Assembly (NCBI GenBank): GCA_947044365.1
Contig: OX345636.1
Span: forward strand, 9,134,001 to 9,198,000
Source of the DNA: Petrosia ficiformis
Taxonomy: Eukaryota > Porifera > Demospongiae > Haplosclerida > Petrosiidae
DNA length: 64,000 nucleotides
Direction: 5' to 3'
Part shown: positions 11,301-21,406 of the stretch, in pieces
Numbering within the stretch: position 1 is the first letter of the stretch
Layout: each line of letters opens with the position of its first letter
Notes under the pieces: model-generated
What the model was told of the DNA's origin: nothing
The model's database searches: none
Seen by the model: the letters and a program-made list of their open reading frames with translations, nothing else
Position numbers and translations under genes: made by a program

Positions 11301-14300
11301 ATATATATATATTCAACCCCGTGGAAAGCAATCATAAATATTTGTTTAATGGCCCGTGGGCCTACAGGCCGTTAAAAAAATATTAGCTCTGCTGAATGGG
11401 TTCTATTTAACTAAAATTGGCCAATTATCATTTTATGATGTAATTATATTTATTTGCTATCCAAGAAGAGTAGATTAAATTAGTCAATAATCACCACTTT
11501 TAGTTATACATGTAGTATGTCTAGGTTCCTGTTGCAGTTGTAGTTTAATTTAGCAAATATGGTTTACTGAAACAGTTCTACAGTATTTACTTGTAACTAC
11601 ATGTACATGTACATGTACATGTACATGTATGCATGTAACTAAAAGGTGCCATTCTGTGGTGATGAAATGTCCAGTAGTTGACTCAATGTTTCCACACCCC
11701 AGTGCCCATTTTTGGCCAATTATTGATTTAGTTACATGTACATGTACATGTAGTTATTTGTAGTAGATTTGTAATTTATTTAGTTATACATGAAATTCAA
11801 AAAAAGTCACAATGCCTTACGAAAGTTATAGTTAACTAAAATAACACTAATTCCTACATGTACATTGTTTTGGAAATGAGCCATTTTCCCGGTACTATAA
11901 TATTTCTCTTCCATATATAGACACTGAGGATCTTGGAAGTCGTGAAATTGATGTTGAAAGCAAGAAGTTGTTGATTGAAGTGAAGTCAAATGAACAAGGA
12001 AAGTTTGTGAAGATCACAGAGGTATGTAATGTATGTTCTTACAATGTATACACATTGTATGTGCATGTACATGTATATGTTCAGACAAATTGCTTGATCA
12101 TGAATACCGACATTATTAATAACCTCTAAATAGAGTTGTACCGATTATCGGCAAAGAATCGGTATCGGCACCGATAACTGAACATCGGTTGAGATCGGCA
12201 TCGGTGAAAATATTCAATTAGCAGGCCGATTGTTATGTAATTCAGTAAATTCACGCATGCGCAGATTAAAATATTTTCTTGTGGTCAGTAAATGATTATT
12301 ATTGTTTTTAAGAAAATGATGAAGAGATCGCCAATATGGGACCATTTTAAGATATGTGAAGACGAGAAGTATGCTTCTTGTAACTATTGTAATAGAGATA
12401 TATCTCGTGGAGGAAGGAATCTGAAGACCTACAACACCACGAACATAGTCAACCATCTTAAGTCTGAACACAAACTACCTTATACAAGGTACTGCGAGAA
12501 GAAGGCAGCTGAGACTGAGCGTACCAGAACTAAGAGAGATACGAAGCAGTTGTCTCTGGAAGAGGCTAATGACAGAGTGAAAGAATGGGCTATTCATGAT
12601 CCTCGTGCCGATCGTGTTCACAGAAGGATCGGAGAGATGGTGGCACTTGATAATCAACCGTTCTCAATTGTGGAAGATCCTGGGTTCTGTAGGCTAGTAC
12701 ATACTTTGGAGCCACGATATCACATTCCCAGCAGGAAGTTTTTTTCAGAAACTGTTATTCCTAGGATCAAAAGAGGGGTTGAAGCTGAAGTAAGAAAATG
12801 TTTAGATGGTATACAGTATTTTAGCTTCACTACTGATGCTTGGAGCACCCAGTGTAATAATGCCAGTCTCTTAGGTTTAACTGCACATTGGATAACAGAC
12901 AGCTTTGAAAGGAGATCATCAGTTCTGAATGCAGTTCTTCTAGTAAGGCATTGTGACTTTAAGCATTCATCTGTGGGATGTGACCGCCTAAGGCAAATCC
13001 AGCAAAACCTTGCCCTTCCACAGCACAAGCTAAAACAAGATGTCCCCACTCGGTGGAATTCATCTTTATATATGTTACAATCTGTTGTCGAACAAAAAAT
13101 GGCATTGGCAGCATATGCTACTGAACATGATATTCCTCTGCTTACCTCACACCAGCTAGACTTAGCTGATAAAGTGATTGCTGTACTGAGTCCAGTAGAA
13201 GAAATTACACAGATGATATCTACTGAGACAGCAGCAGTTTCAGTAATAATACCTGTAGTAAGAGGACTAATGAAAACCCTTGAAAAACATAACAATGACT
13301 CTGGTGTAAGAACCATGAAAGGGGAAATGTTGACTTCACTGAAGCGACGCTTTGCTGACATGGAAGACAATGAAGCTCTTGTTTTAGCAACCATCCTCGA
13401 TCCAAGATATAAAAATAAATTTTTCTGTAACAAGGAACAGGCAACAGATCTACTAATAGCAAAATATTCTACTTTATTAACAGCCGAAGGAGAACCTTCA
13501 TCCAAAAGATGTCGCACTGAAGATAATACAAAATCATCTGACTTTTGGGACTCATTTTCCGAGATGATGGAAGAATCTGGAGCTACTAATGGAGACTGTG
13601 GAGAGGAATCTAGTGAAGTTACCAGGTATTTAAATGAGCCATTAATACACTTTCAGACAGGAAAGCCTTACATCTGGTGGTTTGAGAACATGAAGCAGTA
13701 TCCTCTGCTGTCACAACTTACCAAAAGATATTTATCTGCTCCACCAACTAGTGTCTCCTCTGAGAGATTATTTTCGTGTGCTGGGGAACTTTATGATGAT
13801 AAGAGAAATCGTTTGACTCCAGAAAATGCTGAAGTTCTTCTTTTTATTAAGAACAATTTTCAGCTAATTGATGGACAATACATATATACTAATGAGTAAT
13901 GAAAATGATAATGTGTAATTGACAAAATATAATAAATAATTAGTATTCTATAATGAAAGTGATAATGTTGTTATAATAGATTCTTTTGTGAACTAATACA
14001 CGGTATAATCGGATCGGTAATCGGTATCGGTTCCTTTTCACTTGTTTTAATCGGTAATCGGAAAATCGGTAAAATCTGTTATCGGTACAACTCTACCTCT
14101 AAACACATACATGTACCCAGGGTTTCATCCAGAAATTTGTCTTAGTGCTCAAGTGGGTGTAGTATGTGGGTGTGGGTAGTTATTTAATCTGAAATATGGG
14201 CGTGGTTAACGAGCCAAACGGCCAAGATTTTACTGCTACATTCCCTCAGAAGAATTCAGACCTAAACAAAGTTGATATTCTAGAAGGTTAAGGCTCTGTC

Positions 14301-17300
14301 CAACTTGGCCTGCAGTCACAGTTCTTTATTCCATGTGGAAATAGCAAAACGATTGTATTGACAAAGATGGGCGTGACCGCTAAAGACGGTCGAGTTGTAT
14401 CAAATTCTCCTGCCTTCATAGATGTTAGGAAAGGCTTGAAGCTTGCTTCGAAGTTAGCATAAAGACTGGTGAGTATGTAGACAAATCCTCAAGTTCAGTT
14501 TTACAAATGTGAAGCTTCAGTTTTGGTGAATACTTACATGTACTTGACAGTCAAATTTTCTGTTATATAAACCGTTTCGTATATCGTTTTTACGATCTAT
14601 CACTGAATATTTAATTACCGTTTAAACTGACTTTTGATGAGGATTTAGCATACTACAGAGCTAGAACGGTCATACTACAAAACGAAACGTAATGTTTTTA
14701 TTGACATACTGTAACACATGTTAATGATGGGTGTGGCTTCCTGTTTTGAGTAAAAGCGTGTTAAACAGCGCGCATAATGCGCTTTGGAGGAAACCTTGCA
14801 TGTACCCCCTCAAACACAATTATAGTAAACCCCGTTGAGATACTCTGATATATTGATTAAAATTAATGTAATAAGATTCAATACAAGTTGCTTCGCTCAA
14901 AGATCGATTATCTCTCAATCGCTATATGATGTGGTGTGGAAACAGCAGTCATGCATGACATTGTCTGAAACTGAGCTTTATACAAGATATGGGGACCAAA
15001 ACAAGAGTGGTGAAAGTAGGTCAATAGTCCGGCAGTTGGCTCAATGCAGTGTTCTTGTCAGGATTTTCATATTTAGTGTGCCACCCACGCTTTTAAATAA
15101 AATAATAATATTTATCTTCAAAGTTGAGTTTACTTGATTGTTTAAACAAATTGAATGTGGTTTGTAGGTTGGGTGTTAATATCATGTGGTTTCATGGTAA
15201 TTACATGTAAGTATAACAATGCTAACACCACCACAAAAAAGGCCTAACGAGAACACTGGCTCAATGTTTCCATACCTCTGGCGATATGATGTGGGGATCA
15301 GTTTAAAAAGTAAAATGGCGACTGGTTGAGCACAGGACAACAGCAAATTTTTGGTAGCTTTTCATTTAAAAAGAATGTACATGTACATGTACATGTATGT
15401 GTTAATTGTTGTGTTGTAAACTTATAAACATACCTTATAAAGTATATTGAAAAATCACAAAAATTCCAATAGTAATATTCAATCTGAAAAAGCTTGTTAT
15501 CGAAACAGCTTTAAATTATATCCTCCTCAGTGTATTAACTGTAAAGCTCATGAGGTGTCACTTATTTACTAAATGTTTTCTGTATGCTTTTCAGACACAA
15601 ACACAAGGGCGTGGTCGATTGATATTGAATATTGAAACAGCTGTGATACTAAGAGGAATATTGGATACTTACATAGCTGAACTGGATACTCTTACTAGCA
15701 CAAGTACAGAGGGAAGTGATTCTGAAAGACTCAGGAGGTACATATATAGTGATGAGTAAATGTTTCTCTTTACTGTATGTACATGTAGTAGCTACACTGT
15801 TCATGTACATGTACAGTACCTTACATTATTAAGTTTAAATACTATCACTGTACTTCCATTGGCTGGTAGTGTCAGTTCCTTTAGGAAGTATTGTTTGAAT
15901 TTCTGAAGAGGAAGCAGTCCTTCTAAAGGTCTCAAAGATAACCTTGATTTACTCTCTTGTAACTCATAAGGGGCGTTTTTTTATGGCCCGTAGGGCCATC
16001 CCTATGATTGCTTTCCACGGGGTTGAATCTATATATTTTTTTTTTCTTGTGTCCACTTGCGCGAGTATGCGTTGTACACATAGTTAAGGAAGTTGCGTCA
16101 TTCCCGGGGGCTCGGTCAATTAATAGGTGTGGCGCGTAAATGAACGTGCGCTCGAGCTCTACAGACCAGCAGAAAGAAAGCTAAGTAGCTTACGTAGAAA
16201 CTGGAACTAATAGCTAGCTATTCTGCCTGAAATATATTCCTGAAGTTCTAAAAGGTCCTTTGAAAGGTCAGGAGAGTAGATAATCAAAATAATAACTATA
16301 ATAAGCTGTTGTCTTTCATGCTTGATAAAGTCAGCCATGATTACTGAATGCTGGACACCACAAAGCAGTCATAGGGATACTTTTATCTTCACTTAAATTT
16401 GTAAAGCAATCATAGGGATGTTTTTTTTTTCTCTATATACACTTGTTTAATACTATTACTTTGCTTTTCACACTACAAGCTGGGACAACTTCTCATCTTC
16501 ACAAGACTCCTCCCCTTCAATTAATATAATTTTAAAAAGTTAAATATACCAATATTCTTTTTTTATATCATTATCATTACTATAATACACACGAAAAGAA
16601 CAATCTATAATAATTATATCCAAGGGTGTGGAAACATTGAGCCGACTACCGGACATTTTGACCTATTTTCATCACTCTTGTCCTGCTCCCCATATACTTT
16701 GTATACAGTTTAGTTTCAATTTACCAGACATTCACTACATTTATCGGACAATGTCCTGCATGACTGGCTGTTTCCACACCACTGATTATATCTAGTATTA
16801 TCTACCATGATAGCTCAATTCACCTGATAGTTTGAGTTCCTTGAAGCTAAAGCAGTTGTTTCAGAACTCGAGCTTTACTGCTCTGTCTATCAACTCATAA
16901 CAAGTAGCACATATGAAACAGTGTTAGCGCCAGTGGTCGTCTCTCCATCAAATGGCGACTGCTTTTCTTTTCTTCTATCCTCCATTTTGTAATTAATAAT
17001 AAAATTAATAATAATAAAATTAATAATGAATAATAAATAAGTGGGTGTGCACACGCGTTCAGGAATTGGAATGGCTGACTTACGATCCGAGTTATGATCA
17101 TACTTTCTTCCTTCTGGCTCAAGCTCCAGAAATGTAGAAGAAACTTAGTCAATCCCACAATCCAAGAAGACTAAAAGATTGTTTTGTGTGTAAGCATGGT
17201 GATCGCTTCAATATCTACTATTATTTTTATGTATCAGACTATCAGTCCTGTTATTCAGTGGTTAGCATATATAATACACGATTTTCAGTCAGAAATATAC

Positions 17301-20253
17301 TCTCGCTTCAAATACATGTACATGTATTTCAAAATAAATGACACATGTTAAGATCATAAACAATAAAAACAACAAGTGGTGACCAATATTATTTTTCTGG
17401 TGCTAACACTGATGTGAGATCGCATGCTAGAATGTTCTTGCACGAGCTGGTGATTCTCGAACTCGTGTGAGCGATTCTCATTCACGTGTGAGCATTCATG
17501 CTCTCATGCAAATATTAAGTGTCGTTAATTGTCGAGTTTACATTATACCTTCCACTCACGCAAATTTCATTTGCGTACTTGTAAGTTTCTTTAGATTGTG
17601 TATGCTAAAACACAGTTTTACAACACTGATTGAACATCATTAACCAAATGTCAGATACATGGCATGTACCACTGACATACTACTAGTTCATCCACACTTA
17701 ACATTCATCCTTCTGAAATTATTCTACATGTAATTCTTGAGTGAAACCCTGTCTACAATAATGTACATAAACAATTATATTAAAGTACGTTCACGTTGAG
17801 TTGGCACCAAACTAAATTATATTATCATTTAGTTTGGTGCCAACTCAATGTGAACGTACTTTAGTCATGTCTGGATTAGCATAACTGATACTTATAGTTA
17901 GTGTTATATGGAGGAAAGGGTTTGCAGTTTTCTGCCCATGATGCATTGTATTTAGAGTGGTGGTTGGATTCTACATTGTATTTAGCCAGTATATACTTAA
18001 TTCTGTCTCAGTAGCCTATACATGTATTATCTAAGAGGTGGCTAATTTATTTAAGAGGTGGTTATTCCTGACCAGTGTGGGCAGAACACTGGGTTTGGAA
18101 AATAAATTCCACGCATTGAAAAAATTAATGATCCTTAGACACTACCTTCACAAATGATTGAATTAATTTATAGACACTGTTTTCCACAGACATGAGCTCT
18201 ATTTTACACCCTCAATGACATTAATAATATGGCCACATCTAACATGTACTTACTGTACATAGTAGTAAGTACATGCACATGTAGATAATGAAACTGAATC
18301 ATTTAGTCCCTTAGACTGGTATTGTGTTATTCTATGTCATTTTCTCTTTAACACAGTGAGTCTTTTTCTCAAGGACGTAGACGATACTTTGCTGACGTTC
18401 GTTACAACAATCGTGGAAAGTTTGTCAAGCTAACAATGATAGCAGGAAGTAAATCCTTTGTAGCACTACCTCTTGAGGGCCTTACCCCATTCCATACAGG
18501 ACTCTGCCAACTACTGGATGAGTTTGCACCTACTGATGGATCTGCACCTCGTGAGTGTTCTATAAATTGCAATGCTGCTGTATACAGTACATTTGTATAT
18601 CCTATACAGTAACAGTAATTAAGTTAGTTCTATATACTGTCAGTATACTAATTATCGTCTTCCTATTGTATTATTATTCAAGTGACATTTACATGTACAC
18701 CAATGACTGTAACATTAGTGATTGAGCAATTAATCAATTGATGAATCGATTTTGAAAATTAATCTAATTATTCCAAATGACATGTTTTTCAAGCATGTGG
18801 CAGCACTGATTTTAATAGATTATCAATCGATTTCAGAATGTTAGCCAATTCCCTGCTTTAGGTGAAACTACTGTTGGTTAACTGTAGTTTGAAAAATGAA
18901 ACTTCTCTGTAATAATTACTGTTTTTATAGACATACATGTACATGTACATGTATACTGTACAGATACAATTTATGTGACTTAACCCTTCATATGCGTTTT
19001 CAATTATTCCCGTTTGTGGGCGTGGTGCGAAAGAATTTTCTGATTGATTTTATAGCATGAAATCATGGAATATAAAAGAAACTGATATGCATACAGCATT
19101 AAGAAGATGTTTATTTAGTTTAATGGAGCCCAAAAATCGAAGATACATACCTAACAATAGCAATAAAGAGACCTTAATTGTGGGCGTTGCCACTGACTAC
19201 TACACTTTCAAACACTCGCCTTGCTGCTTTCCTGTAGCTAACGAAGCATGTTTTTGGTATCTACTGCTTTCTTAGATGGTCTTCTGTCTAACTAAGTCAG
19301 TTAAAAGTCACTGCTATTTAAAATGCAGAAGTTATGCAGGCGAGTATAGAGGTGGGCGTTGCCCGTGGAAGTACTAAATTTTCAAGCTCTCGTCTTACTC
19401 TCTTCCTGGTGACAACGAAGCATAAATTTAACATCAATGGCTTGCTTAACAACTTTCCGAAAAAGGAAGTTAGAATCTTGAGTCTTATAAAATGTGAGAG
19501 TTATAAGCTGCAAGTAATTATACATTAAGTACTCCGCCCACTTGCAGCTTGGGCGCATTAAAGCGCCACAAGCAGTATAATTAGTAGTGGGTGCCGGGGC
19601 GCCTTAAAGCGCCTACAGCAGATGAAGGGTTAATTAAAATTACTGTTACACACCTTGTCCTAGTGATGCACATGTGATTATGTTATTTAGTTTCTCATTT
19701 TGGTTTTGTAGCATCTCCTAATCGTGATCCATTACCCAACTCTCGTGAGGTAAGAGCTGGCGGTAAGACATTCTTCTTTGATGTTGAACGAAATGATCGA
19801 GGAGCTTTTGTTCGTCTTTCAGAGGTTAGTAACTATTAATGTACTGCAATAGACAGGAATACAAATCACAAAATTATGACATGTAAATTTAGAAGGGGTC
19901 CAAAATTCATATTTTCCCTATGGAGCTTGTCTGGTCAGTTGGGTGGGATCATTCTGCCATTTTGTACAGGAAATCAATGAAATTTTGTAGCTTTAGGGCT
20001 CCTCTTCCTAAATACCAAATTGCATGTACAGAATGGTGAATGCTTGCATGAAAGTGTCCTTTTTAAAAATGTTAGGTCACTTAATTAAATAATTTTAATT
20101 ATCCTGTAGGTTCTACGTGTGTCTGGAAGACGTACTCATATAAATATACCAAACTCCTGTTGGCCACAAATGTCGGAAGTTTTCACCCAGCTGAGTCAAG
20201 AGCTACCGTACGAAGCTGGCAGTGCCAGTGGAAGTGGTTCGGAAGACAACTGA
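8350..20253 (+). CDS. PURA: PUR-alpha-like single-stranded nucleic-acid-binding protein, 6 exons
   Basis: Exons: 8350-8467, 11921-12021, 15595-15737, 18357-18550, 19712-19824, 20110-20253 (TGA). They total 813 nt, or 270 residues, with all phases matching. The N-terminus is Gly/Arg/Pro-rich (RRGGGGRRGPPRGMGRRPP), like the Gly-rich leader of animal PUR proteins. Three PUR repeats follow, each a four-strand sheet plus helix: about 43-115, 122-180 and 193-262, with the signatures GKFVKITE, NNRGKFVKLTM and NDRGAFVRLSEV. Repeats I and II form the nucleic-acid-binding unit and III the dimerisation unit in the family, which acts in transcription, mRNA transport and DNA unwinding. The C-terminus is short and Ser/Gly-rich. 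Introns total over 11 kb and carry most of the window's MITEs and one hAT transposon, yet every splice site looks intact. Confidence 0.94.
8771..8905. repeat. dispersed repeat, close copy at 43910-44045
   Basis: The two stretches share long runs, for example GTGCCAAATAAGAAGCTCTT and GCCATATGAGTTTATCAAAA, in the same order with scattered differences. Both copies lie in introns (PUR-alpha intron 1 and LIM-gene intron 3). No coding frame; probably pieces of one non-autonomous element. Confidence 0.7.
8986..9932. mobile_element. non-autonomous DNA element with GTGACC inverted ends (947 bp)
   Basis: The left end reads GTGACCTAATTTGCGAAAAC and the right end, on the opposite strand, GTGACCTAATTTGGGAAAAC: inverted repeats with one difference over 20 bases. 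There is no open frame, so any transposase must come from elsewhere. It lies in PUR-alpha intron 1. Inside, a 41-42-bp sequence is duplicated in tandem at 9241-9323. The ends match the foldback element at 36800-37050. Confidence 0.7.
9241..9323. repeat. two tandem copies of a 41-42-bp unit
   Basis: Two units start AATGATGTCATTATTTT and end GGCAACGAGTAAAC, differing by one T. They lie inside the GTGACC element. Confidence 0.8.
10895..11385 (-). repeat. R1 repeat family, copy A (reverse)
   Basis: On the minus strand it follows the R1 order: GGCCCGTAGGGCCATCC-like start, GATTGCTTTCCACGGGG, a TA-rich run, GCGAGTATGCGTTG, GTCATTCCCGGGGGCTCGG, CTACAGACCAGCAG, AACTGGAACTAATAGCTA, GCCTGAAATATATT, GGTCCTTTGAAAGG, then CAGCCATGATTACTGAATGC. 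It is more diverged than copies B, D and F. It lies in PUR-alpha intron 1 and is non-coding. Confidence 0.75.
11599..11630. repeat. short array of the ACATGT hexamer
   Basis: About five uninterrupted units of ACATGT. This is the longest run of a self-complementary motif (TACATGTA) that is scattered through many introns of the window. Confidence 0.85.
12131..14095 (+). mobile_element. hAT-superfamily DNA transposon, 1,965 bp, with 8-bp target-site duplication
   Basis: The ends are inverted repeats: TAGAGTTGTACCGATTATCG on the left and, read on the other strand, TAGAGTTGTACCGATAACAG on the right. Directly outside is the 8-bp duplication CCTCTAAA (12123-12130 and 14096-14103), the length typical of hAT insertion. 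Both subterminal regions are packed with short ATCGGT/ACCGAT motifs, likely transposase binding sites. The element carries one transposase gene and lies in PUR-alpha intron 2 in the same orientation as the host. The identical duplication and well-matched ends suggest a fairly recent insertion. Confidence 0.93.
12292..13899 (+). CDS. hAT transposase (ZBED-like), internally shortened
   Basis: A single open frame of 535 residues; the start may be the Met at 9 or 10, just before KRSPIWDHFK. A BED zinc finger covers about 13-60 (Cys30, Cys33, His55, His60). The RNase-H-like core begins with FTTDAW (Asp182, first catalytic Asp). The C-terminal dimerisation region, about 440-530, contains YLSAPPTSVSSERLFSCAG with the catalytic Glu region, and RNRLTPENAEVLLFIKNN. 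In full-length relatives roughly 100 residues, including the second catalytic Asp (a DNAxNM-like motif) and the CxxH pair, lie between the VL strand and HSSVxxxRL. Here VLNAVLLVRHCDFKHSSV joins them directly near 213-226. The gene is thus open but probably catalytically dead; it could still bind the element ends. No stop or frameshift is seen. Confidence 0.88.
   Translation: MIIIVFKKMMKRSPIWDHFKICEDEKYASCNYCNRDISRGGRNLKTYNTTNIVNHLKSEHKLPYTRYCEKKAAETERTRTKRDTKQLSLEEANDRVKEWAIHDPRADRVHRRIGEMVALDNQPFSIVEDPGFCRLVHTLEPRYHIPSRKFFSETVIPRIKRGVEAEVRKCLDGIQYFSFTTDAWSTQCNNASLLGLTAHWITDSFERRSSVLNAVLLVRHCDFKHSSVGCDRLRQIQQNLALPQHKLKQDVPTRWNSSLYMLQSVVEQKMALAAYATEHDIPLLTSHQLDLADKVIAVLSPVEEITQMISTETAAVSVIIPVVRGLMKTLEKHNNDSGVRTMKGEMLTSLKRRFADMEDNEALVLATILDPRYKNKFFCNKEQATDLLIAKYSTLLTAEGEPSSKRCRTEDNTKSSDFWDSFSEMMEESGATNGDCGEESSEVTRYLNEPLIHFQTGKPYIWWFENMKQYPLLSQLTKRYLSAPPTSVSSERLFSCAGELYDDKRNRLTPENAEVLLFIKNNFQLIDGQYIYTNE
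14110..14800. other. PUR-alpha intron 2 segment, possible MITE
   Basis: The segment opens with GGTTTCATCCAGAAA and closes with TTTGGAGGAAACC, which could be weak inverted ends. Between them is non-coding DNA with GGGCGTGG-type motifs. No target-site duplication was identified, so this stays tentative. Confidence 0.25.
15968..16447 (+). repeat. R1 repeat family, copy B (forward)
   Basis: Near full length: from TTTTTATGGCCCGTAGGG through CATCCCTATGATTGCTTT to AAAGCAATCATAGGGATG and CTCTATATACACTTGTT. The CATCCCTATGATTGCTTT block at the left and its exact reverse complement near the right end suggest a MITE with subterminal inverted repeats. It lies in PUR-alpha intron 3. No coding frame. Confidence 0.82.
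16625..16780. mobile_element. MITE with GGTGTGGAAAC inverted ends (156 bp)
   Basis: Left end GGTGTGGAAAC, right end GTTTCCACACC, exact inverted repeats. Pieces of the same sequence (ATTTTGACCTATTTTCATC, CTTGTCCTGCTCCCCATA) recur at 58670-58735, 59510-59580 and 60065-60140, and shorter parts near 11660-11700 and 42130-42170. It lies in PUR-alpha intron 3. Confidence 0.75.
17781..17863. other. near-perfect 37-bp hairpin with 9-nt loop
   Basis: Arm 1 (17781-17817) starts TAAAGTACGTTCACGTTGAG and arm 2 (17827-17863) is its reverse complement apart from one position that would form a G:U pair. The loop is 17818-17826. It lies in PUR-alpha intron 3, so it would be transcribed. It may be a minimal inverted-repeat transposon or a small-RNA precursor. 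Confidence 0.8.
18980..19633. mobile_element. piggyBac-like MITE flanked by TTAA
   Basis: TTAA (18980-18983) is followed by CCCTTCAT, and ATGAAGGG is followed by TTAA (19630-19633). TTAA target sites with CCC-starting inverted ends are the hallmark of piggyBac elements. The 646-bp interior has no long open frame, so it is non-autonomous. It lies in PUR-alpha intron 4. Confidence 0.72.
19890..20085. repeat. worn GTGACC foldback family fragment
   Basis: In PUR-alpha intron 5, the order CATTCTGCCATTTTGTACAG, AATCAATGAAATTTTGTA, CCAAATT, GAATGGTGAATG, then GTTAGGTCACTT follows the half-arm of the foldback element at 36800-37050. Confidence 0.55.
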
Positions 20254-21406
20254 CACTTTACTTAACAACGCAACTCTCCATCTCGATATGTTCTATATTT
20301 ATAAATGAGTGTTGAATTTTTAGGTTTTTTTGTATCGTTCTTAAAGGAAAAAAAACATGTTTAATGAGGCTTAAGAGTAAAAGTTTTAAGAAAGATTCTC
20401 TATACAATGTATTGTAATATATTATGATGTTTACCACACCTGTAGCAACACACACAAAATACATACATTGATGTATACTTTGTGTGTTATGTTTGTTGTA
20501 AAGAACTTCGTGCTTCTCGTAAGATGACTGGATGTTTCTTTTTTTTTTGCAGTTTTATAAGTATTTGAATTTTATAATATTATTTAGTTAAGATTGTTAA
20601 TGCTAACATACATACAGGTATGTACTATGAAGTAGTATGGAACTCCAAAGAATACAGAGATCTTCAAGTGGGCTTGAGAATGTTTCAAGTTGGGTAGGAT
20701 TGAGGACACAGAGTGCAAGTAGTAGTGAAGATTATGAGGATGCGAATCGACTGTAACAAAGAGATACTAGTAAGAGTACGCTTTGATCATGTTGCATTTC
20801 GTTTTGCGCCGCTGGCGTATCGCTAAAATTCAACGAGACTGTAGCGAGTACGATGCGCATAATGCACGTGACTTTAATTAAAATGCTGTTCAGCAGATTA
20901 TTATCGTACTGTATAGCTATACAGAAAAGATTTATTAAAGTAAAGAGGAAATGTGACAAGATGCACTACTGAGCAAACAGTAAGATATTAAAAGAAAGGA
21001 TAGGACAACACCGTGGCTAAACTTGGCATGTACTGTCATAATCTGTCTGTAAAGCCTCCTGAGCAGTATTTTGATCCCTGGATAGTCTTTGTTGTTAGAT
21101 TTTCATCGCACATGATCCCCCACACACTTATTAGGTAAGCCTAATTAAATTTGATTAAGTTCTACCGCGAATCTTGTAGTGCTCAGAACGAGAGTCAATA
21201 GCAATCCACCAGACCCTTCCTTGCCACTAGTAATTTGTCCAATCTTACATTTGTACGAATTTCATTTTTGCAAGCTTCTAACACCAAGAAAAGGCAAATG
21301 ATCACCATGAAACTATATATGTAAGGATTAAACTCAGTGAACTTGCCTACTGTAGTCTATATATTTGATTTGCAGTTGCAGAGAAAACATAAAAGTAATC
21401 AAAAAT
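20254..21406. other. 3' flank of PUR-alpha and spacer
   Basis: Holds the presumed 3' untranslated region of PUR-alpha (T-rich, ACACACAAAATACATACATT and similar) and AT-rich spacer. No gene recognised. Confidence 0.4.

Noticed and set aside
12720..13517. A 265-codon minus-strand frame inside the hAT element.
   Set aside because: It is the antisense shadow of the transposase, whose plus-strand frame has the BED and dimerisation motifs.
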